Positions 11,957 to 22,963 of a DNA stretch of 64,000 nt are shown piece by piece. A program made the translations under genes and the position numbers. The DNA lies in assembly GCF_000208745.1 (NCBI RefSeq), contig NC_030858.1, positions 1,010,597 to 1,074,596 of the forward strand, written 5' to 3'. This DNA is from Theobroma cacao (Eukaryota > Streptophyta > Magnoliopsida > Malvales > Malvaceae). The notes under the pieces are model-generated. The model made no database searches and was not told the origin of the DNA. It saw nothing but the letters and a program-made list of their open reading frames with translations. Every line of letters starts with the position of its first letter. Position 1 is the first letter of the stretch.

Positions 11957-12355
11957 CGAGAGAGAGAGAGAGAGGGGGGAAAGTGCTCGTTTATATAAGA
12001 AAACGAGAAACCAAACCGAATAACTGGAATCTACTCCACCACACAAACAACTTTCAAAAATNAATTAATAATGTTATTGTTTTATTTAAGAGAGAAAAAA
12101 AAGTGAAAGAAAAGAAGAAAAGAGAAGAAAAGACACCCTCGTATATATACATTGCTCACACCTCATCTCCGTCACTTTTACACATTTTTAACTTTTTTCT
12201 CTCATTCCTCGCCACCCCTCCCTCTCCCTTCCCTTTCCCCATATCTTCTCACTTCTCTCTTGCAAACCCCATATATTCTTTTTATCAACATCTGGGGTTC
12301 TTTTTTTTTCTTTCTTTCCTTTGTTTTCGTCGGTTGGTGGTGGAGGTGGTGTACG
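11957..12355 (+). promoter_or_regulatory. Promoter and 5' leader of the DLNxxP coiled-coil gene
   Basis: A (GA)n tract at about 11957-11974 is followed by a TATA-like TATATAAG at 11992-11999 and a second candidate, GTATATATAC, at 12141-12150. A strongly CT-rich stretch (about 12170-12330) leads to the start codon, typical of a plant 5' leader. One base at 12062 is undetermined in the assembly. Which TATA element is used cannot be told from sequence. Confidence 0.5.
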
Positions 12356-15300
12356 ATGATGATGACGATGGTGAAAGATGAGTGGGTTCGGGCGGCGATG
12401 ACAGATGACAACGTGGTGGTGGAGCTTCTGGTGAGGCTGAAACAAGCGCAAGCAGTGCCATCGGCTCCGAAATCTGCGGTGGCTGCACTTAGATGGGGGA
12501 TGCGGCAGCCGAGGTCTAAGTCCATGTCGATACGATGCGACGCCAAGAAAGATGGGGATTTCAACGTCGGTACCAGAGGTAGCCCCACCACGCCTCTTTC
12601 TTGGAGCGGCGGAGGCGGCGCCGCCTCTCCTTCCACCGCCGGTGGCTTCGAAGAGACCAGTAGACACGCCCTTCGCTCTCCTCCAGCTGCACCTTCCAGA
12701 TCCAAGGTTTCTTTTTCACTTACTCTCTCTCACTCTCTCTCTCTCTCCGTCTGTCTGAGATAAGGAGCTGGTCTTTCGATGTGTCATACTTGGGTTGGAG
12801 TTGACGGAAATGTCCCCGTCTGGCATGTAAAAATTACGTGACCACCACTGTTCATCGGATTTGAAGAAGTGGTTTTGGTTCTGGCTTTGTCTTTGTTTTA
12901 TCGTTTGTGTCCCGTCGACGAGACATTCTTGTCTAACTTCTTATACACCCTTTTTCTTCTTTCCTAATCCTCAGGTCAAATGACCATCTAACCCCTTTTT
13001 AATCTTCTTTATTTACACTTATTTCTTTTCGTGTCACGTAAAATTTATGCTCGGTTTTCCTCGATTGCATGGATTTCTCCATATCCAGCTGACGAAAATG
13101 CCCTTTAAAAAATTTCCCGAAGGTTAAATCTGCCCATTTTTACGGTTTTTCTCATCATCTTCGAACTGAAAGGTTTTTATGGGTTCGATCTCTCCGACCA
13201 TCGGTTTCTGACAGGATAATAGTAATAAAAACAGCAACAAGTGTCAACCTTTTTATGTTTGGACTAAAATGCCCTGGTGCTTTTAAGGGTTTTACGTTTT
13301 TCACGTGAGGTCAGCACCCATACACAGATTGGAAGCGCCTCACGTTTTCTTCTCGCCTCTTTTCCGGTCACCTGTCATTCTTTTGTTGGCTTTTTTTAGA
13401 TTTACCAAATCGCCCTTCCAAAACCACACCCCCCTTAGATTCTACTTTCCAGGAAGTCCAGTACGCTTTTCAGTAAAAGGACAATTTCGTCAGGCAAAAA
13501 AAATTCACTGGGGCCCATCCCCCACCGTAAGAAGCAAGGAAGCTTCCCGTAGAGGATCCCAGGGTATTTTGGTCATGACGTGAAACCAGTTTGATAGGTG
13601 GGGTCCAGTAAAAGGAGGGGCTGTAGGTCTGCGTTCTTTCGGTTTGGTGTAATGTTGTTGATGATCAAGGGAGAGAGCGATTATCAGGTGTGACGCGGGT
13701 GCAATCCAATTTGGTGGGTCTCCCCCCTCCCATCGCTATCTGTAGCTGTACTTGTATTCGCATCGGTTTTTCCCGTGTTTATCTACTCTTTTACGACCCT
13801 CACCTTTTTCCGGGATTGGGATATCTTTTAGTGTTTGGGTCCCACAATGTCCAACATTTATGATTGGGGATCGGATCGACCATGGACCGTCTGATTTGGA
13901 AAAAAAATGAAAATAGTGGTGAAAAAACTTGAAATTGGGAGGTGAGAATTTTAATTAGGTGTTGGGGAGCTTAGGGTCATACAGCTAGTGACCCAATATG
14001 TGCCGGCCATGTCAGAAAGGATCACGTGGGAGTAGTCACGTGAGGTGAAGATCAGAATTAGAGGAGAGCTTAAATCATATGCTAACGTGCCTGTGAATAT
14101 GACATGGCTTCTTCTTACTGGTTCACTTGGGTGAGAAGGAGCGGGCATTTGGCAATATTCAATTCCGTGCCCTTCCACCACTCAGATTGTCAGCTGTCCC
14201 CTACTTGGAGCGCTTTCAAAGGTTTACATGTTTTTTGGTTGTGACCTTGTGAGAGTGCCATCTCATTTTTCTTTTCCCATTTTTTTTAGTTTTAATAATA
14301 ATGTTAATAAAAAATGGTCTGTGTAAATGTGACGTGTGAGTCAGCTTCTGTTAAGTATTTATGGCAATTTGGATAATGTCAATGCATGCATGTGTTTGAG
14401 TTTCATTAGATGGGACCCCAACCTTTAACTTTTAGTTTGAGTGTTCATCCACTTTGGATTTTTACTCCTTTCTTTATGTTTATTGATTTATGATTTGGCT
14501 GATGGATGTTGCAGGGCACTGCTGCTGCTAATGAAACCACTAGCACATCCACCAAGAGGACAAGAAGGAAGAAGGTAAAAAATTTAGTTTGATCTTCACT
14601 CGGAAATGTTTTATTGAGAAAATTCTGATGATGATTCATGGGTTTCTAATCTGGTATTGATTGTTGTCATTTTTTCAGACATTTGCTGAACTTAAGGAGG
14701 AGGAGACTCTGCTTTTGAAGGAAAGGGTTTATTTGAAAAAGGTGTGTTTGAGTTTGAGGGTTCTTCATCCATCATGTGCCTTCTTGACTGTGGTCAGTTA
14801 ATCTTACAGTCATCTTCTATTCATTGAACAGGAGATTGCATCCATGCGTGCTACTTGTAAAGAACAGAGAGTCAGGAATGAGAACTTGAAAAGAATCAAG
14901 GTGAGCTAGACTAACTTTGATGCACTAAGTTGACATGATTAGTATAGATTCATTAATCAATATCTTACGAAAAGATAGGTTTAATGATGGAAATGTGAAC
15001 TTACTTGTATTGCAGCTTGATTTGAACTTCCATACTGCAAAGAACTCGAGTTTAATTGTTGATGAACCGGAGGAGAAAGTACCTTGTAGTAAATTTTGCC
15101 AGAGAGTACCCTCCTCTCTTGACTACATTCCCACGACCACCTTGCCATCACATTCCCTGGATGATCGAAAGCCACTGTTAGATTCTTGCGATGCAGGGAA
15201 GGCTGATTCTAGTGGGGACAGTTATTTCTTACTGCCTGATCTAAATATGATGCCTGCTGAAGATGATTCCGGCACCGAAATGTTATATGGGACTAGCTGA
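12356..15300 (+). CDS. Plant-specific basic/coiled-coil protein with C-terminal DLNxxP repression motif
   Basis: Five exons join in frame: 12356-12706, 14515-14574, 14679-14741, 14832-14900 and 15016-15300, giving 275 residues. The N-terminus has a conserved-looking block, WVRAAMTDDNVVVELLVRLKQA, followed by a low-complexity serine/glycine/proline stretch. Exons 2-4 encode a basic patch (KRTRRKK, 131-137) and about 45 residues of Glu/Lys/Leu-rich predicted coiled coil. This is leucine-zipper-like but lacks the N-x7-R of true bZIP proteins. Exon 5 starts with LDLNF (182-186) and near the end has DLNMMP (256-261), an exact DLNxxP-type EAR motif that recruits TOPLESS corepressors in other plant proteins. 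A nuclear repressor or adaptor role is inferred. Four in-frame ATGs crowd the start (12356, 12359, 12362, 12368), so the precise start is uncertain. Intron 1 is long (1,808 bases). Confidence 0.82.
13302..14042 (+). promoter_or_regulatory. Three CACGTG G-boxes inside intron 1 of the DLNxxP gene
   Basis: Palindromic CACGTG occurs at 13302-13307, 14023-14028 and 14037-14042, the last two only 14 bases apart. G-boxes bind bZIP and bHLH factors in abscisic-acid and light responses. The first kilobase of this intron is also unusually GC-balanced for the window. An intronic enhancer or alternative promoter is possible but not shown. Confidence 0.4.
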
Positions 15301-17065
15301 GAAAAGATGAGCTGACTACTTTACCCCTTCTCGCAGCCAAAGGGTGTGAGAAAGTGGAGGGGTTTTACTGGAACAATGGTGACACTGGCCAAGGAGCTTA
15401 TTTGCTGATGTAACTAATACCAAAACTCCGGCCAGGCAAACAGATTTAACAGTTTTAAGTTGCTCCAGTTGCCAACACTCGAAAGGTTTACAGAGAAGAA
15501 TTTTGAGGGTAGTGTAGAAATCCCTTTAGCCTGTAGATGGTGTAGAGATTCTTGTCATGGGTTGCAGCAGGTTTCCTACATTGCTCCGGAATTCGTTGGG
15601 GTAAACCCTCATTACTTCTCGTTTCGGAATTATGTAGAAAATAATTGCGATTCTTTGTAGGTACAAATCCCACGATGGCCTCTCTGTGTAAGCTTCTCGA
15701 AAACTAATTTTCACAAGTTTTGTTGTTAGAAACTCGGCTTCCAGTACCCCCCTTTACCAAATTATTCTGTAAACTTGAGGGAGGAATTTCGGAAAAGGAC
15801 TTTCCAACAATCTTTGATACTGTTTCCTTACAGCCTAAGTTACTAGTGAAATTTCTTTTATGGACCCATTCAACCATTTATATATATATGCCTTAGAATC
15901 ACAATCAGTGCGAGAGGTGTTGATCCACCACCGGAATGACGGTCAAAGGTAGAAAAGGGTAGGCAAGCCGTTTCCGGGATGTTTCTTTTGACGAGGTAAA
16001 AGGTACTGATACAATGTTGGGAAAAGAATTCTCCCCTTTAGCTTTTATATCTCGATTCCCGATCCTGGCGGAAAAGGGCGGCGGATGGAAACCTTCATTG
16101 CAAGCAAAACAAGGAGCTTTATAATAATTAAACACAGCTAAAGTTTAAGAGTATTATGTCATAAAATATTTTTAAAATTATGTATCAATAAAAATAATAA
16201 TATTTGATTTATTGATAATAATATGATATAACAAATATAGAGTTAGAAAATATGTAATTAATTTATCGAAATAAAATTATGACACCTGTTTTTTTTTTAA
16301 GCACTTTGGATATAACGGCGAAGGACGGCCCTAAATAGAGGAAAAGGTTTTTGGCCTAATAGATTCAAATATTGAATCCAATCTAGCTAGAGAAGTATAG
16401 CTTCCGTACCAACTAGCCAAGAAAAGGAGTTAATCAAAGCACTCTACATGGATGATGCTGTAGATTATAAGACCTTAATTAATCTTTAATGCATGGTTCT
16501 GAGAGAACAAATCCAAATTCCAAAATCATGTTTTTTTTTAATTATCATCTAATATATTATTGATGGAATTTTTAAATTCTACAAACAAAATTAATGTGAT
16601 AAATAAGAATCTAGGAATGAATTCGAAAGTCATCAGATTAAAATTACGCAATGAATTTTGTTATAGAATAATTATCTACACGAATAAGTTTGATGTAGGG
16701 GAGACAACCATGAGGACAGATTTGATTTGATTAATCAGTCCTAACAAACTCAACATTTCACAGCAAAGAGATGGACCATCCTACCATGCCCCAGTAACTA
16801 CTGAAAGAGACAAAGGTATCCTGACCGGTCTATGATGACTAATAAGGAATCCTACGATAATACCATTTTTATCCATTTCGCATCAGGCACTAAGAGCACA
16901 AAAACACCTTACTCCAAAGGAATAAAGCAAAGCAAAAATACAAATTTAACTTAAGATTGAAACAATAATTTTTGAATTGGCTACACCTTCCTAATGTTTT
17001 AGAACTCTTAGTTGTTGTTTCGGGTTGTGGGGAATTTCCCCAATAAATGGCTTGAGCAAGAACAG
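15301..17065. other. Convergent intergenic region, DLNxxP gene and ALF4
   Basis: The two genes converge here. About 15301-15900 is probably 3' UTR of the DLNxxP gene, being GC-balanced and T-rich downstream. The block at 15905-16135 has an open frame on the minus strand with no recognisable product. The rest (16140-16990) is AT-rich with nothing identified. The 3' UTR of ALF4 should occupy some of the DNA just left of 17066. Confidence 0.5.
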
Positions 17066-20000
17066 TCAAGCATGCTGGACCGATGTCATGTTCGAATGTT
17101 TCACTTTTTCTTCAACAAGTTCAATACAGCGGTACAAAACCAACTCAACCGGGTTCAGAGCACATACAGTGTCAATAGCAAGTTGATCATAATCGCTCTT
17201 ATTCTCTGCCATCATGCCTGTCACAAGGGTTCGAAGAGGTAGGAGCCATTCGTTGTAGGCCTTTTGCAAATTGTTCTTGGACAGCACTCCAGTGTAGTTG
17301 GTTTTCCCTGTTCCATTTGCCACCAGGTCAAAAATAAAGAGCAATATGGATGATGACTGATGAAGCACCTTTAAAAACTCCACTGGCTTAGACAGTAAAT
17401 ATCATATTATAAAGAGGCCAAATCTTAGACGGTCAAACTGACCAGGAGCTGAGTCTTGGGACCGAGATCTATGAGAATAGTATTAATTCTACCCATGACT
17501 GAATTTAAATGTTTAACATGGACTTTGTTGATGGAGGGAGAAAGCTGGAATTAGTGAATGTGTTATAACTATTCTAAAATCAAACTCCAGGGCCTTGACT
17601 CATTACATAAATACAAACACCAAACTTAGTAATAGCACATTACCACGGAAGTGCTATGCTAATATGCAGACAACAAAGAGCACACACTGCAAGAAACATG
17701 AGCATCTAAAGCCTTAAGTTCTCATCTTCAATAAACCAGTAAACTAAGATTTACCTGCTGATTCTGTCATCAATACAAATCGGTACAAATTAAGGGCGGA
17801 TAGAACCTGTAACACATCATAATGAATCTGTTACATACAGGAAATGCCTAGCGTGATAATGACACAAGAACCATTCAAGAAGACCTTAAAATGTGAAGCA
17901 ATAGAAAAAAATACCACAATCCAAGCAAGACAATAATACAAGAACCATTGAAATGCTCTAAGCAAGATAACTCCAATAAGTTAAACATCAGCAGGCAAAA
18001 GATGCAAAAGAAATACCGCATCGCCATTTTCTGGAAGGATTGGAGGTCCTCCATTCAGAGGCCTCAAAACTGACTCCGCCAACTCAAGGATGCTTGTACT
18101 CCAAAATAATGTATTTTTACATGCTTTATCGTCAGCCCCTAGGACTTCATTTTTTCCTATTGACGTCCTCAGGGTGCTTTCCATGTGCATTTCCCCTCTA
18201 ACACAATCTAGAAGAATTGCAACCTACACAGAGTTGGAGGAACTACCTTAGGTAATGTATCTTCAACTATAATCACATCAAATAATAGTCATGTACACTG
18301 AATTTTACCATAGAGGAAGAGTCGCTCTTTTCAATTAGAGCTTTTAAAATGTCAAATCTCTGAGAATTTGGAATATCAGCCAAAACCTGGTATTTAGTAT
18401 CAAATCAGTATGAACCCTAAAAGCATTTGTAGATAACTGAAGATATGAACTTGATAAGATAATAAATTTCAACATATTGAGGTAGATTGACTGAGGAACC
18501 ATAATATACAAAATCCTAACCCTTTTAAGCGCTTCAAAGGCATTTTTCCTTAGCACTGTGTCAGATGCATATATGATAATCATTGTAATAGCCTGCAATG
18601 TTCATTTTGGCCATCAGACTGATAGAGAACAAGAGAGTGCAAAGGAGGATGTATAAAAACAAGATGGAAGGAGACTACCTGCAACGCAGAAAAAAGGCTA
18701 GTCATGTAAAGAGAGCAATCGTTATGTTCATCATCTAACGTCTTGGAGTTATTTCCATTTGTTATATCAAGCAAGAAATCAACAGCATGTCTCTTAAATT
18801 CCCATGGAAGATCAACAGATGAGAATATGTGCTTTAACATGCCGATTGCTTGCCACCTTTTGGTCTGGATAATTTGAAGTTCTCCCTTAACAGCACTCAA
18901 ATCCTCCTTCGCAGCCTGAGCAACTTCATCGCACATTTGGGCCCAAATCACTGCATCAATAAACAACAAAAATTCTGTGCATGTCAAAGAAATAGGCAAT
19001 GTTTTCTGTAACTGATGATGTCAGATGAGGAAAAAAGATCAACAAAATGAGGAAATTTTGTATATGCAAAACACAAACCTGAAATTGATGCACCAAGATA
19101 GACATGGGATGAAAAAATCATACTATCATCTTCGTTCTCTGTGCATCTCATAATTATGCATCAAACAAAACGTGTTAGAGAAATAATAAGAACAAAAGAT
19201 GGTGGAGATCTTAATTTAATCTTGTAATCCTTTAGGAAACAATTATGAAGGAAATTAACTCAGCAACTCATGAACTGTACCTCCAATAACAATGCCAGAT
19301 ATTTTGTCAACATCTGACCCAGTTATCAAACCACGATAGGACAAACCACAATATGGAAGGAAGCATGCCAATCGCACTGCAAAGGGAAGATGATTTGAAG
19401 AATTACATCTACTGCTAACTGAAACCAATGCCTGCACATCGAGGATGTATCTTAAAACCAACAAAAACAAACAAATACATGATTTGATAAAACTAAAAAA
19501 AATTCAAGAGATCAAGAATGGAAGTCAGCCAATCCCAAAAAGACAAGTAGATTTAAAAACAAGGTGACTATTGGAAATTAAATCACTTGTAGATCTACTG
19601 AAACAATAAACACCCAACCTAGAACTTTGGTTCAACATAAGAGCACCAACCAAGATTTGCAGAACGTATAGACCAAGTAGAGCTTGAAGCTTTTCATTTA
19701 CTCCAGCCTCCTATTATAAGGAATAGCAAAGAATTATCAGGAACTAACAGAGAAACACATCAAGAATTTCAAAAATGGACTAACATGAAGTCAAGTATTG
19801 CAGACCAGTTTTGTAGAAACCACTTGTATAGAGTGACCAATGTCGACAGCTCTGTCAAACAAAGTCTCCAGTTCTGAATCTTCATAGTCTGATTCTGAAG
19901 AAATGGTGTTCACAACTTTAACAACAACCGGAACTGCGACTTTAATTTGTTCAAAATGGCGCCTTTGAATGGAAAGAAATACTGAAACAAGAACACGAAT

Positions 20001-20826
20001 ATTCATGAATATTCAAACAAATAGATTCAGTAAAGAAAATCACTCTTGAATTTTTCAGATGACTATGATTGATTACCTTTTGAAAGTCCACTTAAAAGAG
20101 GAGAAACATAAGCAGAAGCTTTGACTGTCTTATTTGGGGAATCTAACGCCTGATCCATTAAAATTCAAAAATCAACAAATACTTGTGACCATTAATTCAT
20201 AGAAAATTTAAAAGAATGCAATTTAAATACACAGACCTCGCAAAGAATCGAAAGCATATCGCGAGGACTGCATGTCTGTATGAAGCGATCAATGATGTTA
20301 TCAGCAATCTCCAAACACTTAAGCGAAACTCCTGAAAATTTTGAAACTGACTTTGGCAACTCAAACGAAAGCGCATCGAAAACCTCCTGTGAAATGATCC
20401 ATAAATTTCATAAGTAAGCTTAATATAAGAACAAAAACATTAGTAAATACTTGATCACGTAAAATGATGCGATAAAAACCTGATCCAGAGAAGGCGAGCA
20501 CAAAAAATTATAAGTTTCAGAGAGAATTTCGAGCGCATTGGCGCTTGCATCTTCGTTTTCTGGCTCCGAAATGGCGGCGTCTGATAAGGAATCGAGGAAG
20601 TTGACGAGCTCCGCGACTGAGGTTTGAGATTGACCAAGGTCTCCTCCGCCGTCGATTGACTACGAAAATGAATATGGATGGAAATTTAACTATTCTCGAC
20701 AAAACGAATTGGATGAGAGGCTTGCTTCGTGCTTACCTCGGAGCAGGAAGTTAGAATCTGTTGGAGCTGAAGAAGGAGAGGATTAGCAGAAGAGGATCCG
20801 TCAAGCTCCGTCTTCTCTGCTGACAT
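17066..20826 (-). CDS. ALF4: Aberrant root formation protein 4 (glomulin-like cullin-ligase regulator)
   Basis: Fourteen exons join in frame. In transcript order they are 20737-20826, 20480-20659, 20237-20386, 20077-20149, 19806-19981, 19651-19710, 19281-19431, 19079-19138, 18679-18950, 18521-18592, 18309-18386, 18017-18223, 17755-17806 and 17066-17307. The product is 620 residues, close to the roughly 626 of Arabidopsis ALF4. The protein is an all-helical repeat of the YAP-binding/ALF4/glomulin family. It starts MSAEKTELDG and has an acidic SESDYEDSELETLFD segment around residue 190-205, a RWQAIGMLKHIFSS helix in the middle and a C-terminal ENKSDYDQLAIDTVCALNPV helix. Known role in Arabidopsis: it binds RBX1, restrains SCF ubiquitin ligases, and is needed for pericycle division and lateral root initiation. 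Splice sites are all GT-AG. TRS120 lies head-to-head, 2.1 kb away. Confidence 0.93.
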
Positions 20827-22963
20827 GGTGTCCTTGATACGCTGCGTTTCACGGCCTCTAAACACTCGACTCTTCGCCTGAAGCGTGTCTGCTCTCGATG
20901 GCGCCGGGCTCTGTTTCCTTTTGCCGCTAAGATTTTTTGCGAATCTGCCTCTCAGGAAATGGAAAAGGAAGTTGCTGGTTCACTTTATATATTTGAAATT
21001 TGAAATTTTTGGTTCCTTCTTTTTCTCCTCTTTTTTGTACTAATAAAATTTTGGCAGCCGAAAGAAATTTAATTCAATGGAAAAGAAGATTATGGTTTTC
21101 TAATCTCGAATTTTACTTTAATCTTTCATTCGTTTTTAAATATTCTTTTATTTTCGTGAAAATTAAGAAAAATATTATTTTGATATATTTTACATTAAAA
21201 TTTGTTTTTTTATTTTACAAAATATAAATATATGATTTTTTAAAAAATATAAAAAATCATACATAAGAAAATGAACAAACAAATAAAACGGAAGAATGAT
21301 CATATGGTTGAATTTAACCAATGTTAATTAATAAATAATAAAAACAACTGAAATAATACTAATAGCTTATTTGTGGTTATGATTAAATTCCTTAAAAAGG
21401 GTTAAAAGTTTCAATTCTTATCCTAAGACTAATAATGATATTTAAATATTAATTAAATACATATATATATATATATATATATATCCTCAAGCATTTTAAA
21501 ATTCAACTTTATTTTTTTTTCATGCATGAGAAAGTTTATTAATTATTTGTTAGATTTTAAACAATAAACACATCATAGTAGAATTTGAAATTGATTGCAA
21601 AGTTTATGCATTCATAATACAATTGATTGCAAAGCTTTTGTCAATTTTGAATCGAAATTCTCATTTGCTAAAAGATATCAAAAAATTAAATCATCAAAAT
21701 AGAAAAATTTTAATTATTCACATTTATTGTGAAGTCAATCAAACTAATGGCTGAATGGTCACACATCATAAAGACCTACCTATAGGCCTTCATAATTTTG
21801 AACGTCCTCCCTTAAGAATTTTATGTTATATTTTTCAAATAAGCTAAAAATAAGTTACTTTAAAATGACGTAATCGTTTTTTATTAACTGTTTTTTCCTT
21901 ATATGTATATAAAAAGAATCCTTATTTCAAGTTTTATATAGCATATAAAATATATGGTGTATTGCATAGAAATATATGAAAGTTTTGAGATTTAAATCAC
22001 CATATTTGAAAATATTATATTACAAAATCTTTAATTTTAACATATGATTGATTCAATTGATTAGGTCTAAAGTTTATAAAAATCAAATTAATCAAACTAT
22101 ATTATAAATAATTGAATCGTTTGAAGTACATGAAAGAATCAGAATAATCAAAATAAAATTATGTCAATGAATTCAATTAATTATTTTGATTATAATTACT
22201 TCAATATTTTTATTAACAATTATTTAAAAAAATATTAATTTACTCGTATGCACTTTCTATAAGGATAAATTCCATCTATAAAAATACTTTAACAAATAAA
22301 TAGGAGAAAGATATCCCTTTAACTTACATCAAGTAACAAATAGTGAAATAAATCTAACATAATATTTTAATACTGCATGTGATACAAATCAACTTAAAGA
22401 AAATATACCAATTACAAATTCAACAAACATTTTCAACAAATTACATCAATAATATCATGAATTTTAAAAATATAAAAATTTTAAAATATATATTATTTAT
22501 AGTCAATTTGTGGGCATTTATAAATTTTGGATATAAAAAACCACTAAAATTGATTGCAATATTTAAAATTTCAAATTCAAATCGAAATAATCAATCTGAA
22601 TTAACTAATTCAATCGATTATTTCAGTTTGATTGATTAAAATCTTCTCAACCTTATAAATAATTAATTGAAATGGTGTCCTTCATAAATTTTTTGAAAAA
22701 TCTTGAAGTAATTTAATTAATTATATGTAGTAATAAGATAATGTCGATCAAATTTTAAAGAAGGATTTCATTTATTTATTTTTAGAGAGTCGATGAGATC
22801 TTAACGACCAAAACGAGTTCAGTTAACCCACCCGAGACAACGGTCCCATTTCTCAACCTGCTTTTTACTCTGCCACCCGATTCGGATGCTCCTAATCTGA
22901 TACGCCCGCCTCCACGCTACAATCTCTACGCCTCCCTCTCCCTGACGGTCCGGTCTCACCGAA
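20827..22963. other. Divergent promoter region, ALF4 and TRS120
   Basis: GC-balanced leader DNA flanks both genes (20827-20960 and about 22800-22963). The middle is extremely AT-rich, with an (AT)12 microsatellite at 21461-21484 and a block at about 21120-21245 that resembles the MITE-like sequences elsewhere in the window. No gene was found. Short open frames of 75-86 codons here are mostly Ile/Lys/Asn/Phe and reflect base composition. Confidence 0.55.
21461..21484. repeat. (AT)n microsatellite
   Basis: Twelve uninterrupted AT units in AT-rich DNA between ALF4 and TRS120. Confidence 0.9.

Noticed and set aside
11821..12381. 186-codon plus-strand frame upstream of the DLNxxP start
   Set aside because: It crosses the undetermined base at 12062, is low-complexity Ser/Phe/Lys, and overlaps the promoter and leader.
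12188..12705. Two long minus-strand frames over exon 1 of the DLNxxP gene
   Set aside because: They are antisense shadows of a GC-rich coding exon; the plus-strand exons join in frame to a coherent protein.
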